A DNA stretch of 64,000 bases, from positions 124,001 to 188,000 of the forward strand of contig CAJNOL010000082.1 in the NCBI GenBank assembly GCA_905250125.1, written 5' to 3'. The notes under the pieces are model-generated. The model was not told where the DNA came from. It did not search any database and saw only the letters and a program-made list of their open reading frames with translations. A program made the translations under genes and the position numbers. Shown one piece after another: positions 22,173 through 35,200 of the stretch (position 1 is the first letter of the stretch; each line of letters starts with the position of its first letter). This stretch comes from Rotaria sordida. Taxonomy: Eukaryota; Rotifera; Eurotatoria; Philodinida; Philodinidae.

Positions 22173-25100
22173 ATGTTTGATAAAACTATTGATGATATGC
22201 ATGAAAACCATAATGAATTGGAAGAATGTTTACATTTGGATATAAATCAAACAAAACAACAACATATCAAACAGCCAATATCAACTAGACATACGAATAT
22301 TCATTCAAATCTAAAACAAACTCTTTTAATAAGCAAACAATTAACACCATATCCAACAAAACTTCAATCAAAAGTAACTATTATAGGTACAGATCGAACT
22401 ACATTTATATGTGCATTAACTATGGCTTTAAAGCGACATGTTAGTGAAATAGTTGTATTCGATCAATGTTATAATCGACAGATGAAAATGTGTTTTTATG
22501 ATGTATGTAAATAGTATGATTCAATTTTTGATAGAAAATTTTATTTTTTCTATTTTATATGAAAGCTTGCTTGTGCTTTTCAACTTTGTCCTATTTCTCG
22601 TTCAGTCAATCTTATATATACATCTGATATTGCATATACATATCGATCGGATGTTATTCTTATTACAGAAATGAATAATAATATAAATAAGGAACAACAT
22701 AATAAAACATTTTCATTAAAACAAAAAGCTCAACAATTCATCAATAATCTTCATGGTAATCCATCAATAGTTCTACGTCTTCTTATGACCAGTCCAAATG
22801 CTGTCTTTTTGATAGTTAGGTCTTGTACTTATTAGTATTTTTAAATTCGACTAATTTCATTATCCTTTTTTTTTTAGGCGTTTCTCCATATGATTACAAT
22901 TCATTAGTTGTTAAATCATTAGCCGGTAATCATTGTCATGCTGGACAAGTATGTGGATTAAGTTCAAGTATTTATAATCATCGATTACGTTATGCTATTA
23001 GTCAATTACTTGATATACCAAGTAAACATATAACTGGTTTTATATTAGAAAATCCTGATAAATCAATAGAACCATATTGGCCTAGTATTACTATAAATGG
23101 TCAAAGTATAAAATTAACTAAAGATGATAATAGAGAAGTAGAAGTAATTTTTATCGATCAATCGATGAGTAACAATGCATCACAAAATAAATATCAACCA
23201 ATAAAATTAAATACAATTAAGAATGATACAGCAATGAAAAAACCTAAGTATTTAATACTATTTTGTCTTCTTACGAGGGAACGTATTTTTATTAGAACAT
23301 AATGTAGTATTTATAGTCAAACAAAAAAAAAATATCATGAAAACGAAAAGAAGACAGCGGAAGAGATTCCCTTGTTAGCGAATGATTAGATGTCTTTTAT
23401 ATAGATATTCAACCAAGCCATTGTCAAATTCAAATATGAAAAATTTCATAAAACAAACTATTAATCAAAAAAAGATTACTTCTTATCATCGAAAAAAATA
23501 TGAACCTGTTTTGTACACGAATAAGAATACATCCGTTCGAATTCAACAATGGATTCGTTCGAGTACACTTCTTCAATCGATCAAAAACAATCATAAAATT
23601 TTCAAACAAATAAAACATTATCAACAAATTGAATCAGGCATTTCGAATAATTCAACAAATATTATTGAATCACAACAAAATCTCTTTCAATCAATTCAAG
23701 ATCAACTTATTAAACATTTAAATGGATGGCATTATCTACAAATATTATATCATCGTCCATGTTACTATACTTTAGGCATGAATTTATGTCAAGTCATTCG
23801 TTCTATTATGAGTAATTCACAAGAAATGCTTATTTTATCAATTTATATTGAATCATTTCTCAAACAACAATTCACAAATAAAGTAATAAATTAAAAATAA
23901 ACATAACAAAAATTAAAAAAAAACATCGATTGTAGCAAAAGAAAATATTTTTTTTTTCTGACACGGAATGATCTTTTTTGTGGAGGAGGATTTTGACAAA
24001 CAAACGTTCTCAATAGGAAATGAAATGTAAAAAACTTAGTGGGAGTTGTATAAGGACTATTTCAGGCAAAATGAAACATACCCATCTTTTATTTGGCTTT
24101 GATTCTTTATAAGATATCTTTTTCTGAATAGGTCCTTTTAACATACGCATATAAAAATATTGGCTCTGCCAGCTGACTCTTAATTAAGGAGTAATTAGCA
24201 AATATTTCTCTAATCATATGAGAAAAAACAATCGAAAACTTCAGGATTGACCCTAAGGCACGAATCACATTCATAATGAAATTTTCAGCAAAATCGGCTT
24301 CCAAAACACTTTCTTTTAAAAACCAGCTTTATCAAGTTCAGAAGTAAAACTTTTTCTTGTCATGACATAGAAATTCTGATGTTTTGGAATTAGTTTTGAA
24401 CTTCTCATTCGATAATAAGAACATTTTTTTGAAAACTCTAGACATACTCATAAAAAAACTCTGAATAGAGATATTGTAGCCTCAGGGATTGTCTACATTT
24501 AATTTTCAAAAATGGTGTCTCAATTCGAAATTTTTTGTTAAACTAAAATGCATGCAGTGAAAGTCAATGTCCTTTTCTGTGTTATGTCACTAACGCTAGT
24601 TTTTTTTTACTGATAACTTCGTTGAATGAAGGTCTCTAGCGCTGATTCTGTTAGAATATCTAGTATAACTTAATATACATGCAACACATAAGAAATAGCT
24701 TTAGGAAAGTTCATTATCTCGATATATACGTGTTTTAATTTTACGAAATGATGCCGCTAACGAATGATTTGGTCCATAAATAGACAAAAAAAAAATCTAA
24801 TTGTCATTATATTTCCTATCTAAATTCTTTCTATTTAAATTTCGTATAAAATCGATCACATTTAAATTAGTTAAATTGATACAAAATTCCAATAAAATAA
24901 TTATTTTCTTAAAACAATTTGTTCTTATTAATTGTCAACAAATCTTTCATTCTTTCTTCTATTTGATATAGATCGAATTGGAAAATGTTAATCTCTTTGC
25001 AAGTATACCTATTCTCATTCGTCGTTATGGTATTCATGCTGTACTCAATTTTAAATCACAAGTAGAATTATACAATCACATGCAAAGAACTCTTGAAGAA

Positions 25101-25199
25101 AATCGGATATTCCGTGATATGATAAATTATCCATTACAAAAAACTCTTTTAGTCTATGATTTTATGAAAAAAAAAAAACAAAAAAAAAAAAATGATTAA
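22173..25199 (+). CDS. Degenerate lactate/malate dehydrogenase-fold protein
   Basis: Exons 22173-22502, 22566-22824, 22878-23247, 23405-23882 and 24972-25199 total 554 residues. From residue ~67 it follows LDH throughout: beta-1 KVTIIGTDRTTFICALTMAL, then SDVILITEM, SPNAVFLIV, SPYDYNSLV, the Arg-containing NHRLRYAI, GFILENPDKSIEPYW, a helix before CYYTLGMNLCQVI, and the C-terminal NVNLFASIPILIRRYGI. Key residues are gone: the dinucleotide-binding GxGxxG loop reads GTDRTT, the substrate-loop Arg is not seen, and GEHGDS with the catalytic His is ENPDKS. The substrate-orienting Arg (LRY) and the Asp of the NPVD motif remain. There is a ~65-residue N-terminal extension and a ~90-residue insertion before the last third. 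Redox activity is therefore unlikely; a pseudoenzyme is inferred. Intron 4 is 1.1 kb and carries repeat R2. Confidence 0.8.
24514..24779 (-). repeat. Repeat R2, copy B (inverted relative to copy A)
   Basis: Lies in the last intron of the LDH-fold gene. Its reverse complement matches 17130-17386 along its length, including TTATCAGTAAAAAAAA and TTGACTTTCACT. Non-coding. Confidence 0.65.
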
Positions 25200-25549
25200 C
25201 TGATATAAAATCAATTCATAACATATATCCTATTATTCGGTTTTTTTTCCTAATTTAAACAAATAAAGATATAACAATGGCAAAGAATTTCAGAAAAAAG
25301 AAAGACAAACAAAAATAGGAAAAAAAATCATAAAAAAAAAACAAATGCACATACACAATAGAAAAAATTTGTATGATGAAAATAAATCATTTGTTATGGC
25401 AACAATCATCGAACGAAGCTTGGATACTGGTATCATTGTTGTAACTTAGAAGCATAATTCCTAAGACAGGAAGAAAAAACACATTGTAATCGCTTATATT
25501 AAATCAATACAATTTAATTTAATAGAAAATTTCTCTTAACTCACTTATT

Positions 25550-26930
25550 TGAAAGGACGCTGTCGGATAAGATGACCATCTCCTTCCATTTGAAAAGTTC
25601 ATTAATGTCGTTTGGTAGGGTAACTCGTGACGTATCGAATGGTTTATAGGATATTATATTTCCATCAAGTTTTCATGTTCTAATCAGCTATACATCAGCT
25701 AAGAGATATCATAGTAATTGTGAATCATATGACTAAATATAGAATTTTGTTCAAAGTTAATTCAATTGAGTTTTTATATGGTTTTCAATTGCGTATATCT
25801 AATGATTTTCACAATAGCTTTCTGCCTATCGGGAACCTTAGCATTTTTCTTATCTTTTGTAATTTTTAGCTTTTAAGACATTTTAAATTTTTCAATACTG
25901 GCTCTCAGGACAAATGCGGCCAACCGTGCAACTTTTTCATATGTTGTGTACCCGCAAGTTCTATAAGTTTACGAATTGATTGTCCTCTAAATTGAAGCAC
26001 ATCATAGTCAAATCGGCTAATGAATGACCAATGGACAGAAAAGTATATTAGGTTTACAATAAATATTTTTTTGAATGAAAAAATTTCTGTCTATTGTATA
26101 TAGATTTTTTGAAAATAGCAAAAATATTTTTCACTTCCAGATTCCTGAACAAAAGTACGAGGACATGTAAAATTTTTAATTTTTAGAGAAGATCGAACAT
26201 ATACTGAATCTAATAGGATTCCATATTCCAATCATATGTGGCTACTTAAAACCCAAATTTATGAGGAACAACATAAAGTAACTACTAATCTTTGTTATAG
26301 CCCATTTCTATACTTCTTCCAGAAATCTGAAAGAGGAAAATTTTTTGCTCTATGTTTGAAAGATTTATATATGCTAAATCATAGGGCATGATAAACTTAT
26401 TATGAATAGATAGAAACTTTTTCATTCAAAAAAATGTTCACTGCAAATCTGATATACTTTTCTGTCCATTGGTCATTCATTAGACGATTTGAGTATGATG
26501 CACGTCAATTCAAAGGACAATCAATTCATATACTTATAGAACTTGGCAGCATCCAATTCATGAGACAGTTGAACGGTTGGCCGCATTTGTCCTGTGAAAC
26601 CGTATTGAAGAATTTAAAACATTCTAAAAGCCACAAATTACCAAAACTGAGAAAAATGCTGAGGTTTTCGATAGACAGAAAGGTATTATGGAAATTATGA
26701 GATATACATGATTGAATTAATTTTAAACAAAATTTCATATTCGATCAAATTACTTACAATTACTATAATATTGCCAAACTGATATATGGTTGTTGAGAAC
26801 TTAAAAATTTGATGAAAATGCAACTTTCTATATACCATTTGATACATCACGAATTATTCTACAAAATGATATAAATGACTTTTTTAAATTAAGGATGATT
26901 GTCTTATCAAACAAGATCCTTTAATATTTG
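25550..26930. repeat. Long imperfect palindrome P3 (~1.4 kb)
   Basis: Fills most of the intergenic space between the LDH-fold and mitoferrin genes. The arms, about 690 bp each, pair almost to the centre near 26240 at roughly 70-75% by eye. Clear blocks are TTTCTGTCCATTGGTCATTC on the right against its complement near 26020-26040, the CGGCCAACCGT segment near 25918 against 26570-26585, and GGATAAGATGACCATC near 25567 against 26890-26908. The open frame at 26434-26700 is only an arm of this repeat. No transposase remnant recognised. Confidence 0.75.
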
Positions 26931-27243
26931 TTAGATGTGTTGAACTTTGATTTTCAACAAACAATATTAAATATACAAAATAATTTGTTATGATCTCGTC
27001 CCTGAGTATTTTTATATGTATTGTTTATGTACTTGATAACAGCAAAAAAAATCAAGAAACAAGATGAAACACAACGAAAACAAAATCAAAATACATATGC
27101 AGTGTTATCAATGTAAGCATATAAAAAGAGACGAGAAAAAGCAGAGGACAATGGTCTTGTTAGTTGTATAATATGATGTAGAAAACAAAAAATAATTATA
27201 ACATGATTATATCACTGACCTTCTATTACAAAAGTCAGACAGG

Positions 27244-28506
27244 TCATAATATTGTTGGTTTTCCGGCAAAAAAATGTTTCTAAAATAAAAAGAAAAAAGA
27301 AAAGCATTTCTATATTTCTTTCTGTGTATCGATCGATTTCAATATTACTTACAAAAAATTCATAACAAGACCAAGCAACAGCTGTACTCGGCATTTGATA
27401 AAGAACACGTGGTGTTAAACCTTTAAAAAAAGCAGCTATACCACCTTGAATATATATTACACGAACGGCGCTTATAAGTCCTCTTGCTTCTGCAGTTGCT
27501 AATACTGTATTTCCATTTGTTGTTGGTGTTATATTTGGATTATTTGGTAATGAACATGTTGGACCACCAGTTGATGCTAAACAACATTCTTGTGTATTTA
27601 ATAATGTTTTACAAACATCTAATGGTGTTGTTATAGCTGAAGCTATAGCACCAGCTCCAGCACCTGATATAACATGTGATAATGGGTCATATAGTCGTGA
27701 ATAATTTAATTCATCTTGAAATAATTCATAAACAATAAGATGTACTGAATGAAATGGGATATTCATTGTTAATTGAGTTGTATAACTTCGATAGAGAACA
27801 GATAAACCTTCACCTCGACGAATTTTACGTAAACAATCAAGTGCACCCGAATATGGAGATGCATATATTTGAAGACGTTGTTTAATAGCTAAAATTTAAT
27901 AGATTAATTTTTATTTTATTAATTAAAAAAATAAATATATATATATATATATATGTTTTATTTTTACCATCAGCAGGTACCATTAAAGCATCATGAAATA
28001 AAGTAGCAAAACAACCAGCTATTCCATTAGCTAATGGATTATGGCCAGCTTGAGAACTTCCACTTAATAATATTTTCATTCTTTCATAACAAGAAAAATA
28101 AAGTGCATGAGCTGGTCCAGCTGCTAAAGCTACAACATGGACACCACGAACCTAGATAAAACAACAACAATATATAGATTAATCTATATGTAAAATACAA
28201 AAAGAAAAAAATTCACCGACAGGTCTGAATATGCCTTCATTAGCCATCATTTCTCGTATAGCATGTGAAATTCCACGATATTTTGCATGAGGATTAGGGT
28301 TCATACATTGCATCCGAGTCTAGAAAAAAATTTTAAAGATTATTTTAACTAAACAAAAATAAATAAAATATTATTAAATATACCTTAACAACATCAACGG
28401 GATACATAACACAATGTTCACCAATACCAGCTAATGCTCCAGCAGCCATATGTATAGATGGATGAACTGACTCTGGAAGACTTTCATAATCATCACTTGT
28501 TGCCAT
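27244..28506 (-). CDS. Mitoferrin (mitochondrial iron transporter, SLC25A28/37 type)
   Basis: Exons 28506-28384, 28319-28221, 28151-27968, 27888-27353 and 27279-27244 total 325 residues. Three mitochondrial carrier repeats are present, each with its signature: YPVDVVKTR, PADAIKQR (split by intron 3) and PLDVCKT. Mitoferrin-specific blocks are [18 protein letters not shown] and [18 protein letters not shown], the latter nearly identical to animal mitoferrins. The protein moves ferrous iron across the inner mitochondrial membrane for haem and Fe-S synthesis. Between repeats 5 and 6 there is a Thr/Asn/Pro-rich insertion of ~30 residues compared with the family. The exon 2 donor reads CCT|GTCGGT, chosen because only it keeps frame with RGVHVV. 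The terminal exon codes just 11 residues. Confidence 0.95.
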
Positions 28507-29272
28507 CTTCACTTGTTTAATTAACTGTTTGATTTAGAATTTAAAATACTATTTTGGTCTCAGATAATATTATTGAAGAATGCAAGCGTGAAAGTCTTTT
28601 CATTATAGATGAATCTAAAATTAACGAAGCAAATATTACGCTATTTCCTCTATCTTATCAGTTTATGACGTAAAAGAAATAGAGAAACGAAAAAAGATTC
28701 TATTCTATCTTCAAACTCTACTTCTAATCATATGGCGAGAGTAAGGACAAAAAGCAGAGTAATGCTTCTTTTTTGCATTAGGTAAAGTGTAATGCAAAAA
28801 AAAGCAGAAATGGCTTATGCTAACATATAGGTGATGGAAAAAAGAAAGAGAATAATGATGATGCACATTTTTTTTTATTCTCTTCTCTTCTTTATAGTTT
28901 CTGTCTTTTCTTTATCATTTAAGATGAAACAAAATATCACACTTTACCACTGAAAAAAAACATATATATATACAGCAGATAAATCCATTTTTTTTTGTTC
29001 GTTTTTCTATTTTTTCTTAACATCTTTTTAATGTGTTTTTTTTCTCCACATGTTGATTTTTTCTAATGCCTGTGTATAAATGAGAGTAAATTTCGAAGTT
29101 ATAACAACATGAACAAGAACAACAATAAACGACTTTCTGGAAAAAAAGAAAGAAAAGAACGAGAAAATGTAGCATCTGTAAAAGAAGAGAAAAAAAATAG
29201 ACAAATCACAATTGATTTAGTCTGACTTTTTTTTTCTTGTTTTTTTTTTTATTATTTGTTCTTTTATTTTTT
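28507..29272. other. Intergenic spacer upstream of mitoferrin
   Basis: A/T-run sequence between the mitoferrin start and the NAP1 stop. The only structure seen is the short inverted repeat at 28764-28806. Confidence 0.5.
28764..28806. promoter_or_regulatory. Short perfect-stem inverted repeat upstream of mitoferrin
   Basis: CTTTTTTGCATTA and its complement TAATGCAAAAAAAG flank a loop of about nine bases, ~260 bp upstream of the mitoferrin ATG. It could fold in RNA or be a paired protein site. It lacks the CAGUGN loop of an iron-responsive element, so iron control is not supported. Confidence 0.3.
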
Positions 29273-32200
29273 CTATTGTTGTTTGCATTCTGGTTGTTGT
29301 CCTGCGCCATTAGCACCAGCAGCTGAACCTTGTTTACCACCTCGAGATTTCTATTTAAAAACAAAATATGTTATTTTATTTATGAAAATTCATAAATAAA
29401 ATAAAAATTAAATTTTAAACACTCACGCCTCCAGGACCACCTGATGAACCATGTTTACCACCACCACCATGATGATGTCCACCTCGACCACCTGCATGAT
29501 GATGATGATGATGTCCGTGACCTAAATCAAATGAATTAATATTTCAAAAACAAAAAAAAATTTTTTTTTTTCTTATTTACCTTCCTCTTCATCTTCTTCT
29601 GGATCTTCATCATCATCGTCATCTAAAATAAAACAAACGAAAAATCTATTAACACAATCTCTGTGAGATTAAAATGTCAAACACGATTTAATTCATGTTA
29701 CTAATCACAGATAGATTGCTTTATGTTCTCAATTTTGATCGTTTCTAACTGGTTGAAAGACGATACAACTAATCAAGCTGAAATTTTTATTACATAACGA
29801 GCACTAAAAATAAGGAGATGCGTGTTTGAAGAAAAACTTTTGAAGTGAATTTTTTTCTGAGAAACTCTAGTTTTCATAAGGTCACATTCTAGTATATTAT
29901 GGCCCTTCATCTAATTTTATTTGACTGGGCTGCAGTAGTTAAAATTTCAGCTTGATCAATTGTACCATCTTCGAAAACCAGAAACCGTCAAAAAAGAGGG
30001 AAAGTAGCCTTCATCTACCAGAAAATACAATAAAGAAGTAGTTCATATATTAAAACGAGATATTATTCATGTATCAATATCTTTCATAGCTTGTGACGAT
30101 CTCTAACTAGTGTCTATTACCGTCGGTGGAAGATTCAAATTTCTACCCCCTATTATTTCAATACTTCTTTTAGATCATGTTTGATAAAATTGATTAGTTT
30201 TTGTTTTATATTTTTTTTTCTCGATATTCTTACCCTCGTCTTCATCTTCGTCGTCATCATCATACTAAAAAGAAAAAGGACATTGATATTTTTCTAAGGA
30301 TTTTGTTGAATTAGTTATATGTCTTACATCTCCATCTTCTTCATCTCCAGCTTCACCTGTATAATAAAGTACAGCTTTAGGCACAATTGAATCTCGAAGC
30401 ATATGACCAATTTCAAAATCAGCTGCTAACATACGCATTTCATCACTATCTTCAAGTTCAGCATCAAGTTCTTCAGGTACTAAAACAAAATGAATAAAAA
30501 AATATTTTTTCTTTTTATGAAAAACAAAAAAATAAAAGATTTTATCATAAAATATACCATTTGGTGGTGTAAAAAAGTTAAAAAATGAATCAGTTTGTAC
30601 TTCTTTAGTAACAACACGAATTGTACCACGATTTTTATGTTTTTGTCGTTTTTTAACCATTTTAATAGTAACATTTTTTCCTTTACTCCATTGAATTTCA
30701 CAACCTTTGGATTTAACAATTTCTGGTCCTTCATATGATAATGGTTCATGTTCATCCGGTCCCGTACGAAGTTCATAAGATTTTGTTAATATTGTATTTG
30801 AAAAATATTCATTTGATGTAAATTCAAATTCAATTGTAAAACCTTTTTGTTGTGGTTCATCTTGCATTGTTATACGTACATCAACAAGATGTTTCAAAAC
30901 AGGTTCATCTTGTTCCTAAATTAGACCAAAAACAAAAAAACAAACAAACACGAATTTTAAATTTATCTAAATAATATTTTTTTGTTTTTCAAAAGTACCT
31001 TTATGAGTTCTGAGAGAACATCTGAATTTTTGAATACTTGTAACCAAAATTCTGGAATGCCGACGGCTTTCTCTAAAGAAAATAATAATAAATAAAACTA
31101 TGAATTAGTGATGTTTCTTGTTGACAAATCTACTGTTAAAATGAAAAATTTCTCTCAACGAAGAGAAATGAACGAAGTATATAAGAGAATTACAGATCAC
31201 TTAAGACCCTTCTTGTGTAGCATGTATAATACATGATAAACATGTGTAGTGAGTGGAATCCTGTCTAAGGATATAAGTAATTTGCAAAGCTTATATTTTG
31301 AAGATTTTTGGCTTTGCTGCATCAATTACTGGAATTTTCTGAATTCTTCGAGCACACTATTATATTTAGTAATTCACTAAAAAGTCATGTTTTCTCAATT
31401 TTCAAGTCCAGTTATGGATTATGAATAGACTGTTTAGAACAATCACTATTCATATTTGAAAAAATACGTGCATTATTGTCTTTGGAAATACATGTTACTG
31501 TTGTGACAACATGCACTACAGACCAGAAGGATAATGCATCAACGTATCTAAAGTTTCCTTTTTACATTTATTTTGCTTGAGAATTATCAGAAATTTTATG
31601 TCATACACAGAAATAACAAGCATAACTTATCTATACCCAACCAGCATCTACTAAACCTTTCAACAAGATTGTTCCAGATTTTTTCATGGAAGAATTCCCA
31701 GTATCTGGATTAACAAAAAAAACGTGTTGTATCTTCTTGTAGTATTCCAGATGGTTTGGTTAACCAATAACATCTGACATCAAAAGCAAATGGCGCGTGT
31801 TATTTTCCTAGAAATTATAACCACTGTTGGAAACAGTCTACTCATATAAAATTCTATGAATCGTTCAAAAATCGACTTTTTTAATTAACAATATACGATT
31901 TCTTAGTGAATTACTAGATATTATAATAGTCAGCGAATTCTTAAACCATTATCGACCAACTCAGCAAGGTTAAAAACCTCTAGAACTATCATTTCGATCT
32001 ATTATCAATATTTCGGATACCTTGTTACTTCTGTCCACTATGCAAGGGTGTGATGAAGAATTGCGGGTAAGGATGGAAGTAAAAAGTTAGATTGAGAATT
32101 AGCAGGATAACGAAATTTTCTAAGTTATTACCTCCCCTTCGACGATTCCGTCGTGGCTTGTGGCAAACAGTTTGTTATATATACATATATATATATATAT

Positions 32201-35200
32201 GTTAGGAAAAAAACAAAACAAAGATTAACCTAAATAGCAACTCATACAGACAAAATGCTCTAATACTATCCACATATCTAGGGCATTACTAAGTAATAAA
32301 TAAATGTCATCCCAGACATTTGGATGTCGAAGGAGAGATACATAGAGTGGTAAAAAGAATCAAACAAAAAGCAGTTATATTGTTTTCTATTGAGAAACCA
32401 ATTATGCAATATGCCCATAAACTTCGTATCCTAATTGCTATGACAGAAAAGCTTTATTTATGATAATTTTCTACATTAAAAATTTTTCATATAAACAATA
32501 ATTTTCAGAAATTCGGAAGATTATCCTCGACATGCGTGCATACACACGGTTAGATTCTACAAGTCTGATTAGGATTCATACGGCCAAATAAATCCAATAG
32601 ATTTTCAATGTTTAACAAAGAGATAATATTTTCTATAAATAATCAATCAACTTTCTTCTAAATTATTAGATGCAGCTAAACAATAGTTTTCCAGGACATA
32701 GAATTACATTCTATCAAATATCTTAATATTGACTGACAAGGTTATCTTGGCCTATCTTTCTCTTATTTCGACACTTTCATAAAACATTCAAACAATTTTT
32801 CTATATATATATTCGTACCTCATATAGAAGAGTTTTTTTTGTTATACAAAAAATTAACAATCAGAAGTTCTAATAAAATATTCTAACTAAAATAATATCA
32901 TCTTACAAATAGGAATCATTCTACAATTTAAAAAAATCCAAAATAATGAAATCTAATCAATATCTTATATCAATATATAAAAGGATACATGAAAAAAAAA
33001 ATACGCAGTCCTTGCTACTAAATAACATTGTTATGCATTCAAGGTTATACAAAATAAATATAGGAGTTTCTTTTCTTTTGATTTATATTCCTATGAAACT
33101 CTAACGCATTCTTTATCAATTGTTAAGATTAACCTATTATCATACCTTCTTCTTTTTTTTGTTCGTCGGTTTTTTCTGCCGTTTCTGCTGCTTTTTTAGC
33201 TTCTTCATCGTTCTATAAATTAACAATAATCAAATATTATTTATCTTAAAACTGATAATTCATACTTCATCCTCATCAAATGCACATTTAGCTTCAACAT
33301 CTGTTGGTTCGTATGCTCCTTTAACAATATTCAAACGCTAAATAACACATAAAGAAAAAAGACAAAAGCAAAAGAATTAAATACCAAAATAAATAAAAAA
33401 AAAAAAGAAATTTCTACTTTTTCATAAAGTGGTTGATATTTGCTTAAATAACGACATTCAAGTGCGTGAACTTCTTCAAAAAAATTTGCTTCAATTTTAT
33501 GATGTTCAACTTGAAGATTTCGAAGTGCATTTACACGACGTACAACTTCTGGTGGTAAACTATAAACAAAATAAATTTTACTAGACTTGAAATAAAACAA
33601 AAAACAAAAAAAGAAAAAACAAATCAAATCTATTATCGACTTTTATTCATAATCTTTTTTTTAAAAAGATGAATAATAATTATTATTATCAAAACTATCA
33701 TTAGAAGTCATTTACTTGATCAAAAAGGAAAATAATACTAATAACAACACAAGACAAAAATATCAGTTATAATAACCTAATAAGAGAACACACATACACT
33801 TGCCGAACCTTAACAAAAAAGGCTTTCAATATACAAGTATCATTACTCTGTATTTCTATGACATTTTGTCGTATGTCTACAATAAGAATAGAAGAAAAAA
33901 ATAATCTACATTTTATCAGCTTTCTCTATATTTTTCTTCTTTTTGGTATTATAAGAAGAAAATAATGAATAATTATAAACTCCTCATGTTTTTCATAGAT
34001 GTCATAAGATTTTTACGTTGAATATCGTGAGCAAAGCGTTAGAATATTCTAACAATGTGGATTTAATATGATATAAAACATTTTTGTTTTTTTTTTGATT
34101 GCATTACTCATAAGGTAAACTACATATCTATATATATATCATCAGGGTTGAAAAATTCAACTTATTTTGATGATGGTGAGAACAAAAACAGCTTCATTCC
34201 TTACAGCAATACACAACGGTAAGACTGGAAATTTTAGTAAATGCAAATAAAAATTTCTTTCTGAATCTTGATGATTTAGAGATGTATGATATCATGTATA
34301 AAAAAATGAATTCTTTAATACTCGTTTTTGAATTATATTCTGATTTATAAAATAATTCGCTTAAAATTATAACGTATTTAACTATAATCTTTAGTTCCGA
34401 TTGGAACATGTTTCCTACATATCTCTACTCACGATATCCAATGATATGAGATCACTAGTCGTAAACAAAAAAAAACCAAGATCATGATTTTGTAATACTA
34501 TAATCTCGTTACTTTCGTCATTAGGTCGACTTTTTTTTTTTTTTGAAGGGATCGCACATTTTCTGTACTGAATCAACTTGGAATAGTAGTGCAACAGTTT
34601 AACGGAATTTCATAATAGTACTGCAGCAAACACTGAACATTTTTAGTGGGAAAAAAAATACATAGCTCTTCTTCTTAGCTATGAAAACTCATATTCTCAA
34701 TCGTATTAAATCTCTTTCAACAAAATATTTTTAAATTCTTTAATTTTTGTGTATATAGTTAGATAATCAATTTAACTATCACGAAGATATTAAAGAGAAA
34801 CTAACCTAAATTTCTTAACTATAATCATATACGAGTGAAGAACGCAATCATTGTACAATTGTGTCTCGAAAAGGAAAATGTCTATAACTCGAGTTCAATT
34901 CAATCGATTTTGATAAATTTTTTCTTTTGTTTTACTGATCTAAAGATAGCCATTCACTTCTGAAAAGATCAAATTTCCGAGAAATCATAGCAACAGTGCC
35001 AAACACATAGTTTCCCACGGTCATCTGTTGGAAGAAAATCAAGTTTTTTTTTGTTTTTATTACGTTATGATCTGTTTTTAAATTAGTTTGACAGTTAGAG
35101 TTGTAGAGCTCGATAAAAAGCTTTCAGAATATAGTTTTAGTTTAAGCTTTCGGTCAAGTTTTATAAATGAAAAATTGTCGATAACGAAATTATTTTTGCG

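Noticed and set aside
22173-25199. Active L-lactate dehydrogenase
   Set aside because: The NAD-binding glycine loop and catalytic His are absent, so catalysis is unlikely despite the fold.
26434-26738. Open frames of 70-88 codons on both strands
   Set aside because: They lie in one arm of palindrome P3, and the other arm does not keep the frame, so they are chance frames in repeat DNA.
28764-28806. Iron-responsive element upstream of mitoferrin
   Set aside because: The loop lacks CAGUGN and the stem lacks the bulged C.
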